This document shows, one piece after another, positions 24,025 through 34,300 of a stretch of 46,076 bases of DNA (positions are counted from its first letter, which is position 1; every line of letters starts with the position of its first letter). The DNA is taken from assembly GCA_003506435.1 (NCBI GenBank), contig DOAQ01000028.1, positions 1 through 46,076 on the forward strand. The letters are read 5' to 3'. Below the pieces are notes generated by a model that saw only the letters and a list, made by a program, of their open reading frames with translations, did no database searches and was not told where the DNA came from. The DNA is from Prolixibacteraceae bacterium (GTDB lineage Bacteria > Bacteroidota > Bacteroidia > Bacteroidales > Prolixibacteraceae). Position numbers and translations under genes: made by a program.

Positions 24025-26766
24025 TTATTTTTTTATGAACTTTAGAGTTTTATTATTGCTGTCTTGTACCCGGAAGATGTAAAATCCGGGGGTCATATTT
24101 TCCGTGTTGATCCTGATTTCCCTTTTGTATGAGTTAGAGCTTAAAATCACCTTACCATCTATGTTTATAACCTGGAAAGCGGTAATGATTTCATCCGATG
24201 TTACACATAATTCGTGGTCGCATGGATTGGGAAATAATTTTATTTTTGAAGGGGAAATTTCAATGTTTTGTGCTGAAGTTGAAATGTGAGGGCCTGTCAT
24301 TTCCCGGCTGGAGAACAGCTTAAATTCACCGGGTTGCAGGTTGATATTTAAAGTTAAAGTACTTACGCTGAAATTATTTCGGGCAAAATAGTCGTACCAG
24401 GTACCGTTTTTGGGGAATGTGATTGTTGTATTCATTGCAGCAAGGCCAAAGTTTCCTACGGCAACAATATAATTTTCATCCGATCCCATCTGGTAGGTTT
24501 TTATTTCACTGGTTAAGTTGTATTGGGTAACCGGCGCTGAAAATTCAGCATACGTTTGTTTCAGGTAGTTTAGTTGCGACGTGACCCGGAAAAGGTCAGT
24601 GCGGTTTTTTTCTTCTGCATAATCCCAGCGGATGGTTTTTTCGTTCAACCTGCCTCCGTTCGAATTAATGGAATAATCGTAACCCAGTTCGCCGAATTGC
24701 CAGATCATTTTCGGGCCGGGAAGCGGAATAAAAAACACCGAGTTCAGTTCCATCCGGTCGAGTGCAGTTGGCAACTGTTTGATGTTGTAAGTTCCCAGGG
24801 AATTTCCGTACTGAAGGTTTTTGTACATCAGGCGTTCTTCGTCGTGGCTTTCCATGTAGACAACCAGGTTGGGTTCATTCCATTCTTTGACTGAATAAAG
24901 GGCATCTTTCAGTTCCGATTTGCTGTTGTCGTGATAGCCCATGGCCGCTTCCGAATATTTTCCATTCATATTGCCCCACAGCAGAATTCCGTAATTGGCC
25001 AGTTCTTTTTCTTCTGAATTATCGGCCAGATGCTCGAAAATGATAATTGCGCCCGATTTGCGCTTCCGTATTTCATCAGCCATCCGTTTCAGGTTGGCAA
25101 TGCGTGGTGCGTCGTACGTGCTTCCCCAGCTTGAAGAACCATACGTTGTATTGGAGAAACCTTTGGTAAAGTCGAACCGGAAACCATCAACTTTGTACTC
25201 GCTCATCCAGAAACTGTTGATACTATCGATCAGTTGGCGGGTATATTCGCTGTCGTGGTTGAAATCGTATCCCCATTGTGCATCGGGGTTCTGAAAATTG
25301 CTTTGCTGGTTGTACCATGGATTATTGGCTGCCGGACGACTGTTCTCTTCGTCCCAGTACATTTTCGCCAACGGACTTTGTCCATAGCTGTGGTTCAATA
25401 CCATATCGATAACCACGGCAATACCGCGTTTGTGGCATTCGTCGACCAGTTTTTTGAGTTCATTTTTTGGCCCGTAATATTTATCGGGAGCGAAATAAAA
25501 CGAGGGATTGTATCCCCAGCTCGAATTGCCTTCGAATTCGTTTACGGGCATCAGTTCGAGCACGTTGATGTTGAGGTCTTTCAGATAATCGAGTTTTTCG
25601 CGGACGGCTTTGTAACTGTGTTCGCTGGTAAAATCGCGGATCAGAAGTTCGTAAATAACCAGTTTCTTTTTGTCGGGCGCCTGGAAATTGGTTATTTCCC
25701 ACGAATACGGTGTTTGCCCGGTTTGCAAGATTGAAGCAATGCCTTCTGTTTTCCCTGTTGGGTAGGCAATCAATCCTGGATAGGTTGTTGCTGAAATATT
25801 ACTATCATTCGACGGGTCGGAAATTTGTTCGCAATAGGGATCGGCAACTTTCGTTTTTCCATCGATATAATATTGGAATGGATACTGCTGATTTTTTGTC
25901 AATCCGTTGATTTCGAGCCAGAAATAATTGCCGTCTTTTTTCATCTGGTACGTTTCGCCCAGTTTCCAGTCGTTAAAATTTCCGATAGCATACACAAATT
26001 CTTTTTCAGGAGCCCATAAAACAAGGGCAGCAGAATTATCCGACAGGTAATTAATGCCTTTTTTGTAGCCGACGGGTTTGCTTGCAGTAACCGTATTTTC
26101 ACGGACATAAACCGATACGGAATCGTAAGCGGATACGGTGCCGGAAATAATTCTTGCAATCACCCAATGGTTGCCGGCTTCTGTAAACGTATAATTGGCG
26201 GTAATTTCTTTTCCTGAGGTTTGTGCGATTTGAGTGTTGTTAATTGATAACGAAATTGTTCCTTCTGCTGACGCAGTAGCAGAAAGTGTTGTTGCCTGTG
26301 TTTTATTCAGGATTGAATTTTCTTTCGGACTGGTAATGCCGACGATCAGTCCTTCCTGATAAATAGTTACAAGCAGGTCGTTGGATTGTTTTGAGCTGTC
26401 GGACGAGCGAAAAACGAAAGCCAGTTTGGTGACTTTTTCTGTTGCCCCAACGTTGTAAAACGAATTGACGCTTGGCGAAATTTCAAGCTCGTAAATGCCG
26501 TTGCCTTTGTTCGTTAGTTTCGGCTGAACAGCATTGTTGTTCCAGATGCCGATCACATGTTGCCAGTCTGTTTTTCCTTCAATAATTACTCCTGTGTGGG
26601 CATATAAATCGCCTGCAAAAAGCCCCAGTCTGCTGTCTTTCGACGAGTCGAAGGTGATGGTTACTTTTTGTGATGCTACTGGTAATGCCGGATTCGTAGT
26701 AATCTGGGCAATTCCGGTTTGAAAAATCAGGAACAGGGATAATATGAAAAGAAAATGAATCTTCAT
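24025..26766 (-). CDS. GH13 alpha-amylase family protein with T9SS sorting tail
   Basis: Secreted starch hydrolase of about 913 residues from the ATG at 26766 (signal peptide MKIHFLFILSLFLIFQTGIAQ). An N-terminal beta domain (about 22-140) and a CBM48/E-set-like domain (about 235-330: ALVLWAPEKEFVYAIGNFNDW) come before the GH13 barrel. The catalytic residues are Asp532 (DGFRFD), Glu578 (IIIFEHL) and Asp642 (ESHDEER), all present. The C terminus (SKIKLFPNPCDHELCV ... GFYIFRVQDSNNKTLKFIKK) is a type IX secretion sorting domain, so the enzyme is released or placed on the cell surface. A start at 26826 would read through the hairpin at 26787-26817 and is rejected. Last gene of the sus operon. Confidence 0.93.
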   Translation of the reverse strand: MKIHFLFILSLFLIFQTGIAQITTNPALPVASQKVTITFDSSKDSRLGLFAGDLYAHTGVIIEGKTDWQHVIGIWNNNAVQPKLTNKGNGIYELEISPSVNSFYNVGATEKVTKLAFVFRSSDSSKQSNDLLVTIYQEGLIVGITSPKENSILNKTQATTLSATASAEGTISLSINNTQIAQTSGKEITANYTFTEAGNHWVIARIISGTVSAYDSVSVYVRENTVTASKPVGYKKGINYLSDNSAALVLWAPEKEFVYAIGNFNDWKLGETYQMKKDGNYFWLEINGLTKNQQYPFQYYIDGKTKVADPYCEQISDPSNDSNISATTYPGLIAYPTGKTEGIASILQTGQTPYSWEITNFQAPDKKKLVIYELLIRDFTSEHSYKAVREKLDYLKDLNINVLELMPVNEFEGNSSWGYNPSFYFAPDKYYGPKNELKKLVDECHKRGIAVVIDMVLNHSYGQSPLAKMYWDEENSRPAANNPWYNQQSNFQNPDAQWGYDFNHDSEYTRQLIDSINSFWMSEYKVDGFRFDFTKGFSNTTYGSSSWGSTYDAPRIANLKRMADEIRKRKSGAIIIFEHLADNSEEKELANYGILLWGNMNGKYSEAAMGYHDNSKSELKDALYSVKEWNEPNLVVYMESHDEERLMYKNLQYGNSLGTYNIKQLPTALDRMELNSVFFIPLPGPKMIWQFGELGYDYSINSNGGRLNEKTIRWDYAEEKNRTDLFRVTSQLNYLKQTYAEFSAPVTQYNLTSEIKTYQMGSDENYIVAVGNFGLAAMNTTITFPKNGTWYDYFARNNFSVSTLTLNINLQPGEFKLFSSREMTGPHISTSAQNIEISPSKIKLFPNPCDHELCVTSDEIITAFQVINIDGKVILSSNSYKREIRINTENMTPGFYIFRVQDSNNKTLKFIKK

Positions 26767-26786
26767 GGCTAATAATTTCGAAGGAA

Positions 26787-26817
26787 AAGGGTTGCCTGAT
26801 TTGTTCAGGCAACCCTT
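26787..26817 (-). terminator. Strong hairpin between susE and the amylase gene
   Basis: AAGGGTTGCCTGA and its perfect complement TCAGGCAACCCTT (13-bp stem, 5-base loop). On the minus strand it is followed by TTTTCC, a short T run, so it may partly terminate transcription or protect the upstream mRNA. It lies just before the amylase start codon. Confidence 0.6.
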
Positions 26818-26835
26818 CAGAATCACTTTATAAGG

Positions 26836-28542
26836 TTAATTAGCTGTGATTTTGTATGTAAATCCGGTAGCCGAATTTAAAATGAGTTCGATGTGGTAAT
26901 TTCCGGCAGTTACTGCAATGTTTCCCCCTCCGTATTCCAGCGAACCATTGGCACCGTCGTCTCCGAAGTTAATATCCCAGCCATCGTTGGCACGGAACTT
27001 AATTTCTCCGGTAGCCAGCGTAATATCTGCGGTCCACTTGTATTCTCCCTTGACCGCACTGGTCAGGGTCATATTCGTGTCGTCACTCCATCCGCCCGAG
27101 GTTGCTCCACCGATTATTCCCCAGGTGGTTTCGAGTACTGAATATGAGAAATCATTCATGTTGACGCGAACACGGTAGAAGCCGTTTGCAGGAACAGTGA
27201 GATTATTTTCATCCGTTTGTGAAAGGTAACCTTCCTTAGTTTTGCTGGCCCCAAAATCTCCGTCCCAGCCGCTGTTCATCGGAACAAATTTAAAGCCCCA
27301 GCCATCAACGGTAATATATTGGTAGGTGTCGAATACACCGCCACCAACATGTTGCATTGGCACTGCATTTTCTGTATTCCAGTCGGCAACGACCGAACCA
27401 CCTAGTATTTTCGGACTGGCGGAAACAGTGATTGTTTTTGTATTCAGGTCGACGATCACGAAATAGTATCCGTCGGTTGTTCCGCTGTTGCCAAAGTTTC
27501 CTCCCTTATCGGAGCATCCGATGAAGTTGGTGAACCGGTCGGAGCCAATTCCGTTGTCCCAGCTTCCTTTTTCGGGGAAGAATTTGAATTCTTTTCCGGC
27601 TTTTAGTTCAAATACCCCGGACCAAACATTGGGCGCAATGAAATTCATTTCCAAGGCCTTGCCAATATCCCATCCTACGGAAGTTGCTTCGCCAACAATG
27701 TATATTGGCTTTCTCCAGTTGACGAAATCAATATATACATCGAATACTTCTTTCATCCATTCCAGGTCTGTACTGATTGCTTTTACGGTCCAACTGTAAG
27801 AACCTTTGGCAATGTTATTCTGTTCGAGCAATGCCTTCCATGCGCCATGTGTCATCGATACCTGACTGACCGTTCCCTGTGTGTCTGAATCAATGGTCAG
27901 TAACGGACTGGAAAAATCACCTCCTGCTTCATCAAGATAAAATTTGTATTTCACCGTGCCTGAAGTTGTGGTGGCATTGTTCCAGTCGAAAGCAAAAGCA
28001 TCGTTTTCTTTTGACCCGTCGAACAAGAGAATGCTCTTGTCAATCGGGCTGACCAGCGTGAAATTGCTGATTCCTGCGGCGCTGACGACAAGTTTCACCG
28101 TATTGGCCACTTGCCCCATTTTTACGTTCGGGGAGCCGTTTTCGGCTTTCACATTCCATTTAACGGTTACAGTTCCGCTGCCTCCTGCTGCTGTATAAAC
28201 CTGCTGAAGTTCGGTAAAGCTTAATGTAGCTTTTGCACTGGCTCCTGAATTATCAGATGCTTTCGACCAGATAGGATTGGAAAAATCACCGTCCTGACGG
28301 TCGAACAGGATGGTATACGCAATTGCACTGCCTAAGCCTGATTCGGCTTCATCCCATGAAAAAGCATAGGTTTCGCTGAGCGCGCTTTTGTTTATTGTGA
28401 TGGTTAAGTTGTTATTGGGGCTTGTCAGTTCAAAGCCGGTAATGGCTTCCCCGTTCACGGTAAAATCCCCAACTTCTTCCATACAGGATGTAAGCGTTGC
28501 TGCAATGGCAATGAACAAGATATAGTTAATTATTTTTTTCAT
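26836..28542 (-). CDS. susE: SusE-type outer-membrane starch-binding lipoprotein
   Basis: A 568-residue surface lipoprotein; the signal peptide ends in the lipobox TLTSC (Cys20). Two SusE-type Ig-like repeats follow (FELTSPNNNLTITIN ... FDRQDGDFSNPIW, and LVSPIDKSILLFDG ... GGDFSSPLL). Then come three SusE/SusF-like starch-binding modules beginning near IYIVGEATSVGWDIGKAL, GVFDTYQYITVDGWGFKF and WGIIGGATSGGWSDDTN, each rich in Trp and Gly as in carbohydrate-contact sites. It would hold starch at the cell surface beside SusCD. Standard SusE has two such binding modules; this one has a SusF-like three, so it may combine both roles. Confidence 0.92.
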   Translation of the reverse strand: MKKIINYILFIAIAATLTSCMEEVGDFTVNGEAITGFELTSPNNNLTITINKSALSETYAFSWDEAESGLGSAIAYTILFDRQDGDFSNPIWSKASDNSGASAKATLSFTELQQVYTAAGGSGTVTVKWNVKAENGSPNVKMGQVANTVKLVVSAAGISNFTLVSPIDKSILLFDGSKENDAFAFDWNNATTTSGTVKYKFYLDEAGGDFSSPLLTIDSDTQGTVSQVSMTHGAWKALLEQNNIAKGSYSWTVKAISTDLEWMKEVFDVYIDFVNWRKPIYIVGEATSVGWDIGKALEMNFIAPNVWSGVFELKAGKEFKFFPEKGSWDNGIGSDRFTNFIGCSDKGGNFGNSGTTDGYYFVIVDLNTKTITVSASPKILGGSVVADWNTENAVPMQHVGGGVFDTYQYITVDGWGFKFVPMNSGWDGDFGASKTKEGYLSQTDENNLTVPANGFYRVRVNMNDFSYSVLETTWGIIGGATSGGWSDDTNMTLTSAVKGEYKWTADITLATGEIKFRANDGWDINFGDDGANGSLEYGGGNIAVTAGNYHIELILNSATGFTYKITAN

Positions 28543-28570
28543 GTCTAATCAATTTTTTTGTTTGCCATGT

Positions 28571-29446
28571 TTATTCGTATTGCTGGAATTCGAACTCGAA
28601 AGTTTTCGTATTCACAAGCTGCGCAGTTCCACCTTGCTCGTATACTTCTCCGGAAAATACGAGCTGGCATTTTGCGACATTACTGATGGAAGTTCCGGTA
28701 GGGAATGTACCCAGTTTTTCCGGCAAGAACGAAACAGCATATTCTCCCTGTGCGGTGTACGTAGTTGACATCAATTCGGTAGTCAGGATTTTTGTGCCGT
28801 TTGTCGTCAGTAATGAAATGCTGGCTTTTATTTTTCCTGCGATCTTCAGTTTCTGGTCTTCGCTTGATTCGAGCAAATTCAAATTCAGGTAAGCGGTAAC
28901 CACATCTTTGTTCGACACTTTTGCCGGGAATGTCCGGAAATAGGAAGCTTCGAATTCCAGTGGCAACAAGGTTACGGAAGTAGCCATGTCACCCGGTGTT
29001 TGTTTACTTCCGTCCTGCGAACGCAGCAAAAATCCGAATTTCTTGATTTTACCGGGAGTGTCGCCCACCCCAAATAATTCTGCCACATTATTGAACGTAA
29101 CAGTGGTACCTGCCCGTGTTACGGTTTTTGGAAGTTTTAGAATGCGTTTGTTTGGCTCTCCTGCTACCGGATCGAGTTTTGCATTTTTCGAGATGCTGCC
29201 CCAGCTTGGACTCCCTTCATCGTAACACAGCAGCATTTCAGCAGGGTTTAATCCTTCGCCCCACGCCCAAATGTATATATCTGTAACACCTTCGACTGCC
29301 GAGCCGGTTACATCGAAAACAATAGTTACGTTTTCGGTAAGGGCATCAATATCGGAAGGCGTGACCGTAAACTTCGGAGCGGCGTTTTGTGCCTTCAAGC
29401 CCACTGAAGCCAGTATGATAATTGTTAAAATGATTAACTTTTTCAT
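28571..29446 (-). CDS. Exported sus-operon protein with amylase-like N-terminal domain
   Basis: A 291-residue protein with a cleavable signal peptide (MKKLIILTIIILASVGLKAQ) and no lipobox or T9SS tail. Its first ~160 residues match the N-terminal beta domain of the operon's own amylase: ENVTIVFDVTG against QKVTITFDSSK, and KIKKFGFLLRSQDGSKQ against KVTKLAFVFRSSDSSKQ, in the same order. That suggests a shared starch-binding or docking module. The second half is another beta-rich domain. It lies between the DUF5004 and susE genes with very short spacers (6 and 28 bases). A periplasmic or surface helper in starch capture is inferred. Confidence 0.75.
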   Translation of the reverse strand: MKKLIILTIIILASVGLKAQNAAPKFTVTPSDIDALTENVTIVFDVTGSAVEGVTDIYIWAWGEGLNPAEMLLCYDEGSPSWGSISKNAKLDPVAGEPNKRILKLPKTVTRAGTTVTFNNVAELFGVGDTPGKIKKFGFLLRSQDGSKQTPGDMATSVTLLPLEFEASYFRTFPAKVSNKDVVTAYLNLNLLESSEDQKLKIAGKIKASISLLTTNGTKILTTELMSTTYTAQGEYAVSFLPEKLGTFPTGTSISNVAKCQLVFSGEVYEQGGTAQLVNTKTFEFEFQQYE

Positions 29447-29452
29447 AATCCA

Positions 29453-29947
29453 CTAATTTTTTGTGAGTGAATAACTGTATTTGATTTTGACCTTTCCGGT
29501 ATCGGATTGTTTTCGTTCTTCCTTGAGTTGAAGTTTACCCACGATAACATCGGCAAGGCTCCCGAGAGAAACGGTTTGTGTTGTACTCCCGTTTTTCAGA
29601 ACAATTGCTGAAGGATATTCCAGATCGTTGAGCAACCAGTTTCCGCTGGTCAGCATTTGCATATAAGAGGTACCCTTGCTGGCCGTGAATGTCCCGTCGG
29701 CATTGAATGTGATCGAAAAATCGGTATACGGGTGACTGGCAAAAACATTGGTCAGGTCTTTTGTCGTTGCAAAGGCCGGAAAGCCTTTCGACTCGGCATC
29801 CGCATCGGTTTGTTCAAATTTTACCAGGTTCCATGTTCCGGCAAGCATCGGCTTGTAGTCGGTTTTTTCTCCGATCGGAGGAATTTCATCCGGCATACAT
29901 GCAAAAACCAGGAATGAAATTGCGAGTATTGATAGTATCTTTTTCAT
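29453..29947 (-). CDS. DUF5004/lipocalin-like lipoprotein
   Basis: A 164-residue lipoprotein; signal peptide MKKILSILAISFLVFAC with the acylated Cys17. The mature part has the lipocalin-like opening LAGTWNLVKFEQTDAD and later FSITFNADGTFTASKG, typical of DUF5004 and related beta-barrel domains common in Bacteroidota PULs. It sits between susD (12 bases) and the exported protein at 28571, so it is part of the sus transcript. The ligand is unknown; small-molecule or glycan binding is a guess. Confidence 0.78.
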   Translation of the reverse strand: MKKILSILAISFLVFACMPDEIPPIGEKTDYKPMLAGTWNLVKFEQTDADAESKGFPAFATTKDLTNVFASHPYTDFSITFNADGTFTASKGTSYMQMLTSGNWLLNDLEYPSAIVLKNGSTTQTVSLGSLADVIVGKLQLKEERKQSDTGKVKIKYSYSLTKN

Positions 29948-29959
29948 GACAAATTAATT

Positions 29960-31351
29960 TTAGTTTGGTTCCGGGTTAGCGGTAAATAATTCGTTCACTT
30001 CCGAGGCTCCGAATTGGATAACCAGTCCTACATAGTCCCATTTCACGCCTCTGATAGTGATGCTTTCACCAGCCGATCCGCGGCGTTTCAGGTCGTGAAG
30101 GTTGTATCCTTCACCCATCAGTTCGAGACGTCTTTCGGTACGTACTGCATTCAGCACGGCATCGTTGGCCGCAGTCGCTGCAAGGTTCCGGGAAGATCCG
30201 TTGTAAGCTCTTTGCCGTATGTCGTTAACATCCTGAATGGCGGTGGTTTTATCAACCGACGGTTTTAACATAGCGGCTTCGGCGCGTAAAAGTTTAATTT
30301 CAGTCAGACGAAGTACCGGAACCGTTGGAAATTCACTGTTGAATCGGGTAAAAGCAACGTATTCGTTTGCAGCTCCGGGGTAGAATACCTCATACCACGA
30401 AGATGCCCGCAAATCGCCTACTCCGGCTTTGATCACATTCTTATACACGTCGGGTGCTACCCTGATGTTGGGAATGTTGGTCCCGTCGGAACGGTAAACA
30501 CCAAAATCACTTCCAACCCTTTTCCCGGATGTTTCGCTGGATACCAGTTTGAAAATCGACTCAGTGGTATTGGCTGTGTAATTGGCAAAATTGGTGACAA
30601 AGGTGAATGCCCCGCTTTTAATTACTTCATCCGCTTTTGTATACGCTTTGTCGTAATCGTGCATCTGGAAATATACCTGTGCCAAAGCAGCTTTTGCCGC
30701 CCATTTGGTTGCATAAACGAAGTTTGCGTTTCCTGCAGGCAGAATAGCTTCGGCTTCCGTAAGGTCGGTTACGATTTGCTGGTAAACTTCTGCAACGGTG
30801 TTACGTGGCAACAGTTCAACTTTGCTGTTGGTTTTGATGATGATTCCGGCATGGTCGTTGGCCGCAGTGTACCCATATGGCTGGGCAAACAGGCGTACTA
30901 CTGCAAAATGGGCAATGCCCCGTAAAAACTTGGCCTCGCCTGCCATTTGTGCTGCTTCGGCGCTGCTTATTCCCGAAACCTTATCGATGTTTTCCAGGAT
31001 GAGGTTCGAACGAAGAATACAAATATATGCCTGATCGTAGGTTTCGTTATCGGTAAAGTAACCGGTAGTGTAACGCTTGTAAATATTTACCATTTCGTCG
31101 GTAATTCCATCGCGGAGCACAACATTTTCACCGAGCAGTTCTGATGTGCGCTGGAAATGTCCTCCGTAGAAACCATTTACCACATCGTATGCAGCATTCA
31201 GTAATTCCTGAAGGTCCTGTTTCGTCTGAATGGCATCCTCTTCAAGGATAACGCCTTCATCTACCGGGTCGATCTCAAGTAAGCTTTCGCAGCCCGAAAA
31301 TAGTGTCCCGGTCAAAAATATGAATATTAAAAGTCTGTTTTTCATTGCCAT
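29960..31351 (-). CDS. susD: SusD/RagB family outer-membrane glycan-binding lipoprotein
   Basis: A 463-residue lipoprotein lid of the SusCD import pair. The lipobox is GTLFSGC, followed by ESLLEIDPVDEGVI, the usual SusD N terminus. The TPR-like helices around AKFLRGIAHFAVVRLFAQPYGY and KWAAKAALAQVYFQMHDYDKAYTKADEVI are classic. The C-terminal half includes RLTEIKLLRAEAAM and ERRLELMGEGYNLHDLKRRG. It binds oligosaccharide and delivers it to SusC; genes are 6 bases apart. Slightly short for the family (about 500-550), which is still normal for starch-type SusD. Confidence 0.95.
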   Translation of the reverse strand: MAMKNRLLIFIFLTGTLFSGCESLLEIDPVDEGVILEEDAIQTKQDLQELLNAAYDVVNGFYGGHFQRTSELLGENVVLRDGITDEMVNIYKRYTTGYFTDNETYDQAYICILRSNLILENIDKVSGISSAEAAQMAGEAKFLRGIAHFAVVRLFAQPYGYTAANDHAGIIIKTNSKVELLPRNTVAEVYQQIVTDLTEAEAILPAGNANFVYATKWAAKAALAQVYFQMHDYDKAYTKADEVIKSGAFTFVTNFANYTANTTESIFKLVSSETSGKRVGSDFGVYRSDGTNIPNIRVAPDVYKNVIKAGVGDLRASSWYEVFYPGAANEYVAFTRFNSEFPTVPVLRLTEIKLLRAEAAMLKPSVDKTTAIQDVNDIRQRAYNGSSRNLAATAANDAVLNAVRTERRLELMGEGYNLHDLKRRGSAGESITIRGVKWDYVGLVIQFGASEVNELFTANPEPN

Positions 31352-31357
31352 TGTTCT

Positions 31358-34300
31358 TTAAAATGAAACATTTAAACCAAGGGTAAACACCTTTTCCTGC
31401 GGAGGTGTGAGGAAGCTCACGTTAGCGCTCATGTTCCGGTCGCGCGGATCGTCATGATCCCTAGCCACTTCGGGGTCGGCGCCCGGGTATTTGGTGAATG
31501 TAAGCAGGTTGGTTCCTACCAGGAAAACCCTCATGGAAGAAATGTTTGCTTTGCTTACTATTTGTTTCGGTATATTGTATGTGAAGATCAGGTTTTTCAG
31601 ACGGATGTAATCGCCGTCGAACAACCACATGGTTGAGTTAAACCACTGTTCCCCGTCTTTTCCGTAGGTTGCGCCTTCACGCGACATGCGCGGGTATTTG
31701 GCGATGTCGCCGGGTTGTCTCCAACGGTCGAAAATATCAGTCCGGAAATTCCAGTCGGATGCCAGCCCCATTTGCCGTTTAGACGAAGAATCGTAAATCT
31801 GAGCCCCGTAGCTGAATGTAAAAAGGGCGCTTAATTCGAAGCCTTTGTAGCGGAATGTATTGGTAAAACCTCCCGTGAAATCAGGAATTACTTTGCCTGC
31901 GGCAACGGCGAACCCTTCTTCTCCTTCAAATTTGTAGGTTTTTGTTTCGTTTCCCTGTTTGTCGAGGTAAACCGGGCGGCCGTCAGCCGGGTCGATACGC
32001 GAAACGCGCACCAGACGGTTGGTACCTACCGGGTATCCTTTCAGAATCCGGGTGTCGTTGGTGCCCCCGCCGATTTCTTCGGTGGTGAGCCCTCCCAGAT
32101 CGGTTACTTCGTTGCGTAGGGTCGAGATATTAAATTGAGTGTCCCATTGGAATTTGCCGGTAAGGTTGTTTGTTTTTACACTGAATTCAACCCCTTCGTT
32201 TTCGATCGATGCAATGTTTTGCCACTGGCTTCCGTAGCCTGACGATGAACTGATGGCAACATTGATGAACACATCTTCCGATTTCTTAAAGAAATAGGCC
32301 ATTTCTGTGGCAATTCTTCCTTCGAGGAACCGCGCTTCAAACCCCAGGTCGTAACTTTTTGTTGTTTCCCATTTCAAATCGGGGTTTGCAAATTTTTCCG
32401 GGTACCGGATGGGACTGTCATTGTATTCCTGGCTTGTAGTAGTCGAAAGTTTGTATGTTCCGATATGTTCGTAGTTGGGAATATTTGAGTTCCCGGTAAT
32501 CCCGTAACTGGCCTTCAGCTTCAGGAATGACAACCATTTGCTGTCTTTCAGAAAATCTTCTTCACTCATGATCCAACCCAGTGCAAAAGTCGGGAAATAC
32601 CCGTATTTGTTGTTTTTACCGAACCGCGATGAACCATCGGTACGTAAAGTTGCCTGGGCAATGTAGCGATCTTTATACATGTAGTTAAAACGGGTGAAAA
32701 AGCTGATGAACCGCCAGCGTTCATCTCTCAACTCTTCGGCGTTTTCGATTATTTCACGGCTTTGGTCCCAGTTTTTGTTCAATCCGGTTGTCCGCGATTC
32801 CTGAAGTTCATGTCCGATCATCGCTTTCAGGTCGTGATCGTTTTGAAGCGCGAAGTCGTAATTGGCAACAATGTTGTAATTCCAGTTGTAAACCTTCCGG
32901 TTGTTTTCCCAACTGTAGTCCTGTCCCGATGACCGCATGGCTCCCTGTTCCAGTCCTTTGTTGTTGAAGTTCATATAGTCGAGGGCGCCGGTTAAGCTAA
33001 ACGTAAGTTTTTCGAGAGGCGAATAATTGACCGATAAGCTGTTAATAGTCCTCAGTTCTTCATTGTTTTCGTCCCGGAGTTCGTTCACCATTACCGGATT
33101 GGCCGAGTTGCCACCGCCTTTGAAGAATGTCCCGTCAGCGTTATATATCGGGTAAATCGGGAGTGCATATCCCATGGCAGCACCCAGTCCGCCGTCCCAG
33201 GGATTGCCCGGCAGTGCAGTAGATGTTTCGGCAATAGAGGAAGACAACGAGGCATTGAACGTTTTCGACGGAGCGTAATTTAAATTCATGCTTGTATTGA
33301 TACGGTCGAGTTCGTTGCCTACTAAGTACGACTGGTTGTTGGTAAATGATCCGCCCAAACGGGCAATCAAACCTTTTGCAATTCCGAAGTTAACATCCAG
33401 GTTGTATTCCTGTTTGTAGCCTTGGCGGGTAACCTCATCCCACCAGTCAGTATCATTTTTCTGAGCCTGTTCCCATGTCATCCCACCAGGTAATCCAGTT
33501 GGAATTCCGGTGTTGCCATCGTTTTCCCATGCTTCCTGGTACAGTTGCAACCATTCGGAGGCATTGGTCATATTTACCTTTTTGGTAGGCGTACTTAAAC
33601 TCTGTTTTGTACTGAATTCAATTTTCAGTTCCTTCCCTTTTGCTTTCTTTGTGGTAATAATAACTACCCCGTTGGCACCGCGCGACCCGTAAATACCGGT
33701 AGCCGAAGCATCTTTCAATATTTCCATTGATTCAATATCGTTGGGGTTGATTGACGACAGGGGGTTCAGGTTCATCCCGCCGGTACGGCCGCCCAGTCCG
33801 AAAATATCGTTGGTAATGGGTATCCCGTCGATAACATACAGCGGATCGCCTGCCGAGTTAATGGAGGCAACCCCCCTGACCCTGACGATGGAACTGGCGC
33901 CGGCCATTCCGCTACCGGTGGTTACACTTACCCCGGGTGCTTGTCCTGCCATCACTGATTCGAATGATGAACTTAGTTTGTCGCCAATATCCCGGCTGTC
34001 AATTTTTGCAATCGACCCGGTAATTTCTCTTTTTTTCTGAATACCATAACCAACCACCATAACTTCTTCGATTTGTTCAATGTCGCTTTTTAGCGAAACA
34101 TTTAAGGTGGACTGGTTTTCTATTTGTATTTCCTGCGAGAGATAACCTACATAAGAAAACAAAACAGTTACCCCTTTTTCAACCTGAATGGAATAATTCC
34201 CGTCGAAGTCGGAAATTGTTCCGGTAGTTGTTCCTTTAATGACAATCGTCACCCCGGGCAATGCTTCGCCGGTCGATTGATCGGTTATCTTGCCTGATAA

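Noticed and set aside
26767..26826. Longer amylase start at 26826
   Set aside because: It would place twenty hydrophilic residues, encoded through a strong hairpin, before a clear signal peptide that starts at 26766.
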